Assembly: GCF_008711465.1 (NCBI RefSeq) | Contig: NZ_VXKQ01000010.1 | Coordinates: 1 to 64,000, forward strand | Length of the DNA: 64,000 nt | Reading direction: 5' to 3' | Origin: Francisella sp. SYW-9 | GTDB lineage: Bacteria > Pseudomonadota > Gammaproteobacteria > Francisellales > Francisellaceae | Part shown: one piece after another, positions 38,505 to 46,910 of the stretch | Layout of the letters: each line of letters starts with the position of its first letter | How positions within the stretch are numbered: position 1 is the first letter of the stretch | Made by a program: the position numbers and the translations under genes | Notes under the pieces: model-generated | Databases searched by the model: none | The model's input: the letters and a program-made list of their open reading frames with translations, nothing else | Told to the model about the DNA's origin: nothing

Positions 38505-40263
38505 AACATTTCCCCAGTTTGCTATATTTGAAGATACTTTGATAAATGAGAAAAACTATTATTTTTATAATCCTATTAAAGAGATTATAGCTTATGATAA
38601 AGATTCTTTAGATCTAGCTTTTTGTGAGCTAGAGATGCTTCAACAGCAGGGACTATATTTAGCTGGTTATATTAGTTATGAAGCAAGTTATTATATCAAG
38701 GATGAGCTTAAGGATTTACGCTTATTTAATGATGAAAAAAACCTCCTTCACTTTGTAGCATTTAAAGATCTTAGTTATGATGTTCCGAATTTTTCTTGTA
38801 GAGAAGCTTCTATAGACTTAATGCTAGATAATCTTAGTTTAGATGATTATTTGCTTGATTTTGGGAAAGTTCAACAAGCACTTATTAATGGTGAAAGCTA
38901 TCAGATTAATCTGACTAAAAATATTCACGCAGATTCTAAATTTAGTAGCTTAGGGTTATATGAGAGATTAAAACAAACACAACTTGTCAAATATGCGGCA
39001 TATTTACCTTTTTTAAAACCAGATATAATCTCTATTTCGCCAGAGCTATTTTTTAAAAAAGAAAACAATAATATAATTGTAAAGCCTATGAAAGGAACTG
39101 CTAGACTTAGTGGTGATGAGCAGGAAGATCTAAAAGCTTTTCAAGAGCTAGAGTCTTGTGATAAGAATAAAGCAGAAAATTTAATAATAGTAGATTTATT
39201 AAGAAATGATTTATCAGCAATAGCAGATACTCATACTGTTAGAGTAGATAAGCTTTTTTCGATAGAAAAGTATAAAAATCTTCTACAGATGACCTCGCAA
39301 ATATCTGCCAATGTAGACAAACAGATATCATTTAGAAAAATTCTAGATAATTTATTTCCTTGCGGTTCTATAACAGGGGCTCCTAAAAGAAGAACTATGG
39401 AATTAATAGCCCAAATAGAAAGACAAAAGCGGGGTGTCTATACCGGTAGTATTGGTTATATTTTACCTAATAATGATATGTGCTTTAACGTTGCTATTCG
39501 GACTATTCAAAAGTATCAAGACAATATGCAAATAGGAGTAGGGGGTGGTATAACTGTATACTCGGATGCAGAATCTGAATGGCATGAAATGGATACAAAA
39601 ATAGGATTTATTAGAAGAATCTATAAGCCAAACTTTTCTTTGGTTGAAAGTCTTTATTATCATCATGATTTTAGCCATTTAGATTTACATTTAGAGCGTC
39701 TTGAAAGTTCTACTAGAAGATTGTTTTTTGATATAGATATAAAATATATTAAAAACCAATTAGAAATTTATTCTAAGAAACTAGAGAAAAATAAAGAATA
39801 TAAAATACGTCTTGAATATAATTATGACAAGTCTTTTATTATTGAGCATAATCATATCGACACAGGTGTCACAAAACCTATTAAACTAATAATTTGTCCA
39901 GAAAAAATAGACTCTAAGAATAAGTTGTTTCAATACAAGACAACTCATAGTTCCACACGTGGTTTTTATACTCAAATGCATGATAAGTATATTGCTATAG
40001 AAACAGGTTGTGAGCTGATATTTTTAAATGAAAAAAATTGTATTACAGAGACTAGATTTCATAATATAGTGATAGAAAAAAACAAACAGTTATATACACC
40101 AAAATTAGATGATGGCGTCTTGGATGGAGTAGCTAGAAGATCAATGATAATTGAAAAAAAACTAGAGCCTAAACATTTAACTATAGATGATTTAAAATCA
40201 GCAGATAAAATATATCTTATTAATAGTGTTAGAGGTTTGATACCTGCATACTTAGAGGTCTAA
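38494..40263 (+). CDS. pabBC: aminodeoxychorismate synthase I fused to aminodeoxychorismate lyase
   Basis: Bifunctional p-aminobenzoate enzyme, 589 aa. The N-terminal ~370 residues are PabB: KPMKGTARLSG with the lysine that marks PabB (TrpE has Ala), then DLLRNDLS and GSITGAPKRRTMELI. The C-terminal ~220 residues are PabC-like: YKTTHSSTRGFY with the PLP lysine and ITETRFHNIVI. It turns chorismate plus ammonia into p-aminobenzoate. Overlaps the AMP ligase by 11 bases and is one base from pabA. Confidence 0.93.
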   Translation: MSSKTFPQFAIFEDTLINEKNYYFYNPIKEIIAYDKDSLDLAFCELEMLQQQGLYLAGYISYEASYYIKDELKDLRLFNDEKNLLHFVAFKDLSYDVPNFSCREASIDLMLDNLSLDDYLLDFGKVQQALINGESYQINLTKNIHADSKFSSLGLYERLKQTQLVKYAAYLPFLKPDIISISPELFFKKENNNIIVKPMKGTARLSGDEQEDLKAFQELESCDKNKAENLIIVDLLRNDLSAIADTHTVRVDKLFSIEKYKNLLQMTSQISANVDKQISFRKILDNLFPCGSITGAPKRRTMELIAQIERQKRGVYTGSIGYILPNNDMCFNVAIRTIQKYQDNMQIGVGGGITVYSDAESEWHEMDTKIGFIRRIYKPNFSLVESLYYHHDFSHLDLHLERLESSTRRLFFDIDIKYIKNQLEIYSKKLEKNKEYKIRLEYNYDKSFIIEHNHIDTGVTKPIKLIICPEKIDSKNKLFQYKTTHSSTRGFYTQMHDKYIAIETGCELIFLNEKNCITETRFHNIVIEKNKQLYTPKLDDGVLDGVARRSMIIEKKLEPKHLTIDDLKSADKIYLINSVRGLIPAYLEV

Positions 40264-40264
40264 A

Positions 40265-40819
40265 ATGGTTTTATATATTGATCATTACGATTCGTTTACT
40301 AATATTATAGTTGATTATATAACCTATCTTGGGCATAAGGTATGTATCAAAAAAACAGATCAAGAAATAGATGATATTACACAATATAGCCATATTGTGA
40401 TTGGTCCAGGTCCAGGACATCCTAATGAGTTAAAAGATAAATACTCAATTATTGAGTACTGTGAGCAAAATAATATACCTTTACTAGGAATATGCTTAGG
40501 CCATCAATTAATAGCTCAATATTATGGCTCTAATATAATAAAAGCAAAACAAATATATCATGGGAGGCTTTCTAGAATTTCTCAAATAAAAGAGTCTAAG
40601 CTATATAAGAATCTTGCCGATAACTTTGATGTTACACGTTATCATTCGTTAATAGTTGATAAAATTAGAGATCCGTTAGTGATGCTAGCTATGACAAGAG
40701 ATAACGAAATTATGGCCTTTGAACATAAACAAGCAAAAATCTATGGAGTTCAATACCATCCAGAAGCATATTTAACAGAAAATGGTTTAGAGACTTTAAA
40801 GAATTTTTTAGAGATTTAA
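40265..40819 (+). CDS. pabA: aminodeoxychorismate synthase, glutamine amidotransferase subunit
   Basis: Class I glutamine amidotransferase (184 aa) that feeds ammonia to PabB. The catalytic cysteine is in GICLGHQ and the His-Glu pair in QYHPEAY. IDHYDSFTNII and IGPGPGHP are PabA/TrpG family segments; PabA versus TrpG is decided by the adjacent pabBC fusion. The end overlaps the convergent MFS gene by 4 bases. Confidence 0.93.
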   Translation: MVLYIDHYDSFTNIIVDYITYLGHKVCIKKTDQEIDDITQYSHIVIGPGPGHPNELKDKYSIIEYCEQNNIPLLGICLGHQLIAQYYGSNIIKAKQIYHGRLSRISQIKESKLYKNLADNFDVTRYHSLIVDKIRDPLVMLAMTRDNEIMAFEHKQAKIYGVQYHPEAYLTENGLETLKNFLEI

Positions 40820-42036
40820 ACTTTCTCCTTATTTAAAAATGTTATTCCAATAATAGTTAATAATATAAAAATCACACTTATTAGAGCTGTAAAATTAATA
40901 GAAAATATAATTACAAATCCACCAAATACGCATACTAAAGCATTTCCTAACATTGATAAAGACGTGCGTAGACCTAAAATTTCTCCCTGCTTATTATCCG
41001 GAGCAATATTTGAAAGCATAACTAATTGTAAATTATTAGCTGTACCAAATGCTAATCCTAAGAGAACAAATTGTAATACAACTAAATAAAGGTTATTAGA
41101 GATTAATAAAAAGTATCCTATAATCATAATACTAAACATTAGATATAAACTCTTTTTTAGTGAAAATCTTTTATTCAAAAATGATGGAAGATACAATACA
41201 CTGATTGAAAGACTTATACTATATACAGCTGTTAGTATTGCAATAGTCATAGATTTCATATTCCAATTATTAGCAAGTATTACTGGGTAAAACTCATAAT
41301 AAGTTAGAATTGACAATGATAAAAAAGTACAACTGAATAGCAATACCTTTATAGAATTATCATCAACAACTTTTGATAAATTTCTAATAACTCTAAATTC
41401 ATCTAATAGATTTATTTTTTCAAAAGTTATTTTTGGAATATTTTCTGTAAGCCTATATTTAACTAATACCATTAGTATAATTGACACTAAAGATGCAAAA
41501 AGAAAAGGAGTCGCATAGTTAAACCAATATATTATATTATGATTACATAATAAAGCACCAATTATAGGACCAAGAACATAAGCTAAAGAAGCTGTTGCGG
41601 ACAATTTTCCAAGATCTTTCTGCTTATTTTCTGTGATATCAACAATAAATGCTTGGGCTACAACATAGTTAGCTTCAAATGCACCTGTAATAAGTCTAGT
41701 TATAATTAATAACAACACGCTTCCTATAGATATAGCAATAAAAGATAAAAAATATCCAATTGCTGAAAAGATAAGTGTATTTATCAAAATTTTTTTACGA
41801 CCATATCTATCTGATAGTCTTCCTATAATTGGTGCCCCTATAAACTGTCCTAAAGGATAAGCTGCAAGAGTAAAGCCTAGACCTATATTTAATATCTCTT
41901 GGGATGAGTGAGAAAATAAACTATGATTATTAATAAAATATGGAGCAAAAATAGCATATGGCATTGATGTACCAACAACACTAAAAAATATTATAAATAA
42001 TAAAAAATATATTTGATTGTTCGTTTTATTACTCAT
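40816..42036 (-). CDS. MFS transporter, drug exporter type
   Basis: Twelve-helix major facilitator, 406 aa, with the TetA/Bcr-type look: GAPIIGRLSDRYGRKKILI after helix 2 (GRLSDRYGRK signature), ITRLITGAFEANYVVAQAFIVDIT in helices 4-5 and ASLAYVLGPIIGALL in helix 5 (antiporter motif). These suggest drug or metabolite efflux by proton antiport. It starts one base before the stop region of the first aldo/keto reductase and may share its message. Confidence 0.85.
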   Translation of the reverse strand: MSNKTNNQIYFLLFIIFFSVVGTSMPYAIFAPYFINNHSLFSHSSQEILNIGLGFTLAAYPLGQFIGAPIIGRLSDRYGRKKILINTLIFSAIGYFLSFIAISIGSVLLLIITRLITGAFEANYVVAQAFIVDITENKQKDLGKLSATASLAYVLGPIIGALLCNHNIIYWFNYATPFLFASLVSIILMVLVKYRLTENIPKITFEKINLLDEFRVIRNLSKVVDDNSIKVLLFSCTFLSLSILTYYEFYPVILANNWNMKSMTIAILTAVYSISLSISVLYLPSFLNKRFSLKKSLYLMFSIMIIGYFLLISNNLYLVVLQFVLLGLAFGTANNLQLVMLSNIAPDNKQGEILGLRTSLSMLGNALVCVFGGFVIIFSINFTALISVIFILLTIIGITFLNKEKV

Positions 42037-42037
42037 T

Positions 42038-43108
42038 TTAAAAAGGAATTGGATATTTTTTTCTTACTTCTTCTATACCTGCTAATACTTCTTGTGATAG
42101 CTCAAGATTAATAGCGCTAATATTTGTTTTTAATTGTTCCATTGATGTAGCTCCAATTATACTAGAACTCATATACGGTTTACGAATTGTAAATGCGATT
42201 GCCATTTGACATATATCTAAGTTATGTTTTTTAGCTAGATGAATGTAACTATTTATAACTTTATCTTTTACATCTAGTCTATAAGCTAGCATATCTTTTA
42301 AATTTTGATTAGAAAGGAATCTATCTGACATGCGTGAATCACTAGGGCGTTTATTATTTAGATATTTCCCTGATAATACTCCCATATTTAGAGGGGACCA
42401 TGTTAGATATGAAATATTCTCAAGAGCACATATCTCCATAATATCAGTTTCATCTCTACGGCGTAGTAAATTATATTCATTTTGAAGACTTTGAATTCGT
42501 GGTAAATTGTATTTTTCAGAAAGGTTTAAAAATTGACTTATTCCCCAAGCTGAATCATTTGATATTCCAATATGTTTAATTTTACCAGCTTTAATAAGCT
42601 CATCACATGTTTGTAGAATCTCTAGAATATTTTCAATAATTTCAGGTTTATTAGAATTATCTTTAGTAGGCTCATAATTCCACCATAAATTAAAATGATA
42701 ATGAGGTCTATTTGTAGGCCAATGAAATTGATATAAGTCGATATAATCTGTCTGTAGACGCCTTAAGCTATTATCAACAGCTTGAATAATATTGACTTTA
42801 TTTGTTTCTGGATTAACTTCATTTCTAATATACGATACCGGAGAGAATTTAGTTGCAAGTATAATATCATCTCTTTTTTTATATTTTGAAAACCAATTAC
42901 CAATTATTTCTTCTGTTTTACCATAAGTTTCTGGAGTTCTAGGAAAAGCATACATTTCTGCAGTATCCCAAAAGTTTACACCTTGTGATAAAGCATAGTT
43001 CATTTGCTCAAAACCTTCTGACTCAGTATTTTGCTGTCCCCAAGTCATAGTGCCAAGGCATATCCTACTTATATCAATATCTGTTTTCCCTAACTTTATA
43101 TATTTCAT
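42038..43108 (-). CDS. aldo/keto reductase, Tas type (copy 3 in transcription order)
   Basis: NADPH-dependent aldo/keto reductase of the Tas subfamily, 356 aa. Catalytic residues: Asp and Tyr in WDTAEMY, Lys in ATKFSP, His in YQFHWP. ISNDSAWGISQF and SSIIGATSMEQL complete the NADPH side. One of three tandem paralogues reading leftward (with 43184 and 44339). It is 75 bases from the next copy and one base before the MFS gene. Start ATG 43108. Confidence 0.9.
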   Translation of the reverse strand: MKYIKLGKTDIDISRICLGTMTWGQQNTESEGFEQMNYALSQGVNFWDTAEMYAFPRTPETYGKTEEIIGNWFSKYKKRDDIILATKFSPVSYIRNEVNPETNKVNIIQAVDNSLRRLQTDYIDLYQFHWPTNRPHYHFNLWWNYEPTKDNSNKPEIIENILEILQTCDELIKAGKIKHIGISNDSAWGISQFLNLSEKYNLPRIQSLQNEYNLLRRRDETDIMEICALENISYLTWSPLNMGVLSGKYLNNKRPSDSRMSDRFLSNQNLKDMLAYRLDVKDKVINSYIHLAKKHNLDICQMAIAFTIRKPYMSSSIIGATSMEQLKTNISAINLELSQEVLAGIEEVRKKYPIPF

Positions 43109-43183
43109 ACTTTACAAAAAAAAGTGAATTTTAAAAATATAATAAATAATATAGCTGGTTAAGAAAAAAATAGATATTCTTTT

Positions 43184-44257
43184 TTAGAATGGAACAGGAT
43201 ACTTTCTTCTTACTTTATCAATATCTGCTAAAACCTCTTGTGATAACTCAAGATTAATAGCTTCAATATTTGTTTTAAGTTGCTGCAGATTGGTTGCACC
43301 AATTATACTAGAAGTCATATATGATTTTCTGATTGTAAATGCTATAGCCATTTGGCAAACATCTATATTATGTTTTTTTGCTACAGCAAGATATTCTTCT
43401 ACAGCTTTATCTACCGTTGGATTATGTCTAGTTGCAAATCTAGCCTTTTGTTCTTCAGAACCCATTACTTCATCAGAAAGTCTACTACCTGCAGGGACTT
43501 TACTATTTAGATATTTACCACTTAATATTCCCATCTGTAGAGGTGACCAAGATAGGTATGAAACATCTTCTAATGCACAAGTTTCCATAGTATCAGTTTC
43601 ATCTCTACGACGCAGCAAGTTATATTCATTTTGAATACTGGCAATCCTTGGTAAATTATATTTTTCAGCAAGCTTGATAAATTGACTAATGCCCCAAGCA
43701 GAATCATTTGAAAGACCTATATGGCGAATTTTACCAGCTTTTATAAGTTCATCACATGTTTGTAGAGTTTCTAAGATATTATCTAGAATTTGTTGTTTTG
43801 CAGATTCTCCTTGAGATGGTTCAAAATCCCACCAATCAGCAAAATGATAATTAGGCCTATTAACAGGCCAATGAAATTGATAAAGATCAATATAGTCAGT
43901 CTTTAATCTTTTTAAACTATTATCTATAGCTGTAATAATATTTGTTTTATTAATAGCTGGATTTTCTTCACCTCGAGCCCAAGGAATTGGTGAGAATTTT
44001 GTAGCTAGAATAATTTCTTCTCTTTTTTGTCTAGATTCAATCCAGTTACTTATGATTTCTTCTGTTTTACCATAAGTATTAGGTGTTGGTGGTACAGCAT
44101 ATAGTTCAGCTGTATCCCAGAAGTTTACACCTTGAGTTAATGCATAATCCATTTGCTCAAAGCTTTCAGCTTGTGAATTTTGTAATCCCCAAGTCATAGT
44201 TCCAAGACATATCTTACTGATATCAAGATTAGTCTTTCCAAGTTTAGTATATTTCAT
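43184..44257 (-). CDS. aldo/keto reductase, Tas type (copy 2)
   Basis: Second of three tandem Tas-type reductases, 357 aa. Same active site as its neighbours: WDTAELY, ATKFSP, YQFHWP. It shares long identical stretches with the 44339 copy, for example SRQKREEIILATKFSP, and has an alanine-rich insertion near ADWWDFEPSQGE. The copies differ mainly around residues 50 (AVPPTPNTYGK) and 255-280. Physiological substrate unknown; E. coli Tas acts in tyrosine/phenylalanine auxotroph suppression. Confidence 0.9.
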   Translation of the reverse strand: MKYTKLGKTNLDISKICLGTMTWGLQNSQAESFEQMDYALTQGVNFWDTAELYAVPPTPNTYGKTEEIISNWIESRQKREEIILATKFSPIPWARGEENPAINKTNIITAIDNSLKRLKTDYIDLYQFHWPVNRPNYHFADWWDFEPSQGESAKQQILDNILETLQTCDELIKAGKIRHIGLSNDSAWGISQFIKLAEKYNLPRIASIQNEYNLLRRRDETDTMETCALEDVSYLSWSPLQMGILSGKYLNSKVPAGSRLSDEVMGSEEQKARFATRHNPTVDKAVEEYLAVAKKHNIDVCQMAIAFTIRKSYMTSSIIGATNLQQLKTNIEAINLELSQEVLADIDKVRRKYPVPF

Positions 44258-44338
44258 TTTAAATAATAATTTTTGAGTTTGAAAAGATTATAGCAAATAA
44301 TATAAATGGTTAAGAGCTAAAAAATAAATATTATAAAT

Positions 44339-45400
44339 TTAGTATGGAACAGGATATTTTCTTCTAACTTTTTCAATATCTGCAAGTACTTCTTCAGATA
44401 GATCTAAATTTATAGCATTAATATTTGACTTAAGTTGATGTAAGTTAGTTGCTCCAATTATGCTACAGCTCATATATGGCTTCCTAATTGTAAATGCTAA
44501 CGCCATTTGACATACATCTAAATTGTGTTTTTTTGCTACTGCAATATATTGTTCTACAGCTGCATCAACTATAGGATTTAGTTTTGCAGCATATCTAGAT
44601 CTACGTTCAGGAGAGCTCATTCTACTACCTTCAGGAGCATTACCATTTAAGTATTTGCCACTTAATATTCCTGCATGAAGAGGTGACCAAGATAAATATG
44701 AAACATTTTCTAATGCACAAGTTTCCATGATATCAGTTTCATCTCTACGACGTAATAAGTTATATTCATGTTGTAAACTAGCTATTCTAGGCAAATTATA
44801 CTTCTCTGCAAGCTTTAGAAACTGGCTTACTCCCCAAGCAGAGTCATCTGAAAGACCTATATGGCGAATTTTACCAGCTCTTATAAGTTTATCGCATGTT
44901 TGTAGAGTCTCTAAGATATTATCTAGAATTTGTTGTTTTGCAGATTCTCCTTGCTGTGATGGTCCAAAGTTCCACCAATTTTCAAAATGATAGTGAGATC
45001 TATTAACAGGCCAATGAAATTGATAAAGATCAATGTAGTCAGTTTTTAATCTCTTTAGACTATTATCTACAGCTGTAATAATATTCTGTTTATTAATCGT
45101 AGGACTTTTCTCATCCCGAGCCCAAGGAAGTGGTGAAAATTTAGTAGCTAAAATAATTTCTTCTCTTTTTTGTCTAGACTCAAGCCAATTTCCTATGATT
45201 GTTTCTGTTTTAGCATAAGTTTTAGGATTTGGAGGGATCGGATACATTTCAGCAGTATCCCAAAAGTTTACTCCTTGAGATAGGGCATAATCCATTTGCT
45301 CAAAACCTTCTGACTGAGTATTTTGTTCTCCCCAGGTCATAGTTCCAAGACATATTCTACTAACATTAATATCTGTTTTTCCTAACTTTATATATTTCAT
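44339..45400 (-). CDS. aldo/keto reductase, Tas type (copy 1)
   Basis: First of the three tandem reductases, 353 aa. WDTAEMY, ATKFSP and YQFHWP are all present, so it should be active. The triplication by repeated gene duplication is plain from the near-identical N-termini (KLGKTDINVSRICLGTMTWG). The gaps between copies are about 75-81 bases, long enough for separate promoters. They may have spread to different aldehydes or ketones. Confidence 0.9.
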   Translation of the reverse strand: MKYIKLGKTDINVSRICLGTMTWGEQNTQSEGFEQMDYALSQGVNFWDTAEMYPIPPNPKTYAKTETIIGNWLESRQKREEIILATKFSPLPWARDEKSPTINKQNIITAVDNSLKRLKTDYIDLYQFHWPVNRSHYHFENWWNFGPSQQGESAKQQILDNILETLQTCDKLIRAGKIRHIGLSDDSAWGVSQFLKLAEKYNLPRIASLQHEYNLLRRRDETDIMETCALENVSYLSWSPLHAGILSGKYLNGNAPEGSRMSSPERRSRYAAKLNPIVDAAVEQYIAVAKKHNLDVCQMALAFTIRKPYMSCSIIGATNLHQLKSNINAINLDLSEEVLADIEKVRRKYPVPY

Positions 45401-45606
45401 TACTTATAATAAATTTTGAATTTTACGACATTATAACAAATAATATTGCTTGTAATAGTTGGAAATCCTCTTTTAAATTTCTAATAAGGAGTAGGATAAT
45501 TTTATATATTATCTAAAGTTTCCTCTTTAGTTAGGAGTAAATTAGTCGAGTGGATAGGGTGCCCTTTAGCAGTATTCTAGAGGCTTGAGGTTCGAATTAG
45601 AGCATA
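45401..45606. other. intergenic region with a tRNA-like remnant
   Basis: About 206 bases. Around 45541-45605 the plus strand reads like a decayed tRNA: a D-loop-like AGTCGAGTGGATAGGG and a T-loop-like GAGGTTCGAATTAGAG, but the stems do not pair. No protein gene seen. Confidence 0.35.
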
Positions 45607-46533
45607 TTATCTTAGATAGCTTATAGATTTATAACCTAGATTAGTATTATATTTTATATCTTTATTTGGGAAGGCATCATATCCAATACGTGCTTTATGT
45701 AACTTTGAAATATCTAATTTTTCAACTACAACATCTTCTTTGTTAAAATTACCCTTAACCAAATAGTTAAGAGGAAAATCCTTATTTTGTGGTGAAGTAA
45801 ATAGTATTTGACTAACTCCATCAACACCTCGAGTATGATCTTTATCTAAGCCAGAAGCCATACCAACAACCACACCATAAGCAAAATTCTGTATTGATAG
45901 CATCTTTACCGCAGTATGAACTCTATTTAAACCATAAAGATTATTTGTATATGATGGAACTATTATTATGTCAGGTTCTATTTTTGATAGTTTTTGAGAT
46001 ATATTTGGAAATTCGCTAGTGTAACATACTAAAATTACAATTTTAGAGTCTTTATAATTAAGCACTAAAATATTTTTACCATAATTGGTATATCCAACAT
46101 TTCTTTCTTCGGGCGTTAAGTAGATTTTATCATTCTCTATTATTTGGCCATCTGGTAAACCTATTATAATAGTATTAGATATCTTGCCATTATTATTTTT
46201 GGCAATAGTCCCTCCTACTAAAATGACATTAAACTTTTTAGATAATTGAGAAATTAAGTTTTTAGTTTTTGAATAGTAATTACTAAGTTTAGTAATACTT
46301 TGTTTATTCCATGGCAGGTTATTGATTAGATTTACAGAATCATCTTCGGGGAAAACAACTATTTCTGCTCCTTTAGCTTTTGCTTGCTTTGTTAATCTTT
46401 CAATATTTTTAGCAAATTGATCAAAAGATTGTTGTTTAATAAGCATTTGGACAGCAGCAAAGTTTATTTCTTGACTATATCCAAAACTTATAAATATTAT
46501 AAGAAATAGTAAGTATTTTATATTTTTAAACAT
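45607..46533 (-). CDS. exported nitrilase-like carbon-nitrogen hydrolase
   Basis: 308 aa with a signal peptide (about 1-20, ending GYS) and the nitrilase fold: catalytic Glu in VVFPED, Lys in KIYLTPEE, Cys in LVCYTSEFP. The Glu-Lys-Cys triad is complete, so it should hydrolyse an amide or nitrile. An exported nitrilase is unusual; most family members are cytoplasmic. It is the last gene of the host before the prophage's left end. Confidence 0.8.
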   Translation of the reverse strand: MFKNIKYLLFLIIFISFGYSQEINFAAVQMLIKQQSFDQFAKNIERLTKQAKAKGAEIVVFPEDDSVNLINNLPWNKQSITKLSNYYSKTKNLISQLSKKFNVILVGGTIAKNNNGKISNTIIIGLPDGQIIENDKIYLTPEERNVGYTNYGKNILVLNYKDSKIVILVCYTSEFPNISQKLSKIEPDIIIVPSYTNNLYGLNRVHTAVKMLSIQNFAYGVVVGMASGLDKDHTRGVDGVSQILFTSPQNKDFPLNYLVKGNFNKEDVVVEKLDISKLHKARIGYDAFPNKDIKYNTNLGYKSISYLR

Positions 46534-46656
46534 TCTAAAGAAGTCTTAGTATTATAAATACAACGAATTATACTTTTAAAATAACAAAGGTATAGTATTA
46601 ATTTTTAAGAATCTAATTTTAAATAGAAAAATAAAACAAATCTAGTAATACAGAAA

Positions 46657-46686
46657 CAAAAAAGCCCGCTACAAAGTAGACGGGCT
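46657..46686 (-). terminator. terminator of the tRNA-Ser fragment
   Basis: On the minus strand AGCCCGTCTAC pairs across a TTT loop with GTAGCGGGCT (one bulged base), followed by a run of T. It lies just past the CCA end of the tRNA fragment, as for a normal tRNA gene. Confidence 0.8.
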
Positions 46687-46697
46687 CTATGTTCATA

Positions 46698-46757
46698 TGG
46701 CGGAGAAAGAGGGATTCGAACCCCCGGACCTGTTACAGTCAACGGTTTTCAAGACCT
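46698..46757 (-). tRNA. 3' half of tRNA-Ser(UGA), attL of the prophage (partial)
   Basis: Reading on the minus strand: AAGGTCTTGAAAACC (anticodon arm, loop CUUGAAA, anticodon UGA), a serine-type long variable arm, the T-arm GGGGGTTCGAATCCC, acceptor CTCCGCC and encoded CCA. The 5' half (acceptor 5' strand and D-arm) is absent; upstream sequence is unrelated. This is a displaced end left by integration at the 3' part of tRNA-Ser. The intact gene should be at the right end of the prophage, on the minus strand, outside the window. Confidence 0.85.
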
Positions 46758-46910
46758 TTTTTAGGGGTTATTTTGAAATATAATTATTTTATTTTAAAAT
46801 AAATAAACCCTTATTATATAAGGCTTTTAGAGGGGTAATTTGATTTTTAGATAAAACTGTTTTATTATTGAATTTAATTTTTGTAGCACCCCATGTAGCA
46901 CCCCAGAGAT

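Larger units (their letters stand above)
46534..46910. other. prophage left boundary
   Basis: A 377-base gap holding, from left to right, the tRNA-Ser terminator, the displaced 3' half of tRNA-Ser (separate entries) and AT-rich leader sequence of the integrase. No protein gene seen. Confidence 0.6.

Noticed and set aside
43290-43634. Open frame on the plus strand opposite an aldo/keto reductase
   Set aside because: It is the shadow of a well-supported gene on the other strand, without ribosome site or known motif.
46698-46757. Complete tRNA-Ser gene
   Set aside because: The 5' acceptor strand and D-arm are missing; only the part from the anticodon arm on is present.
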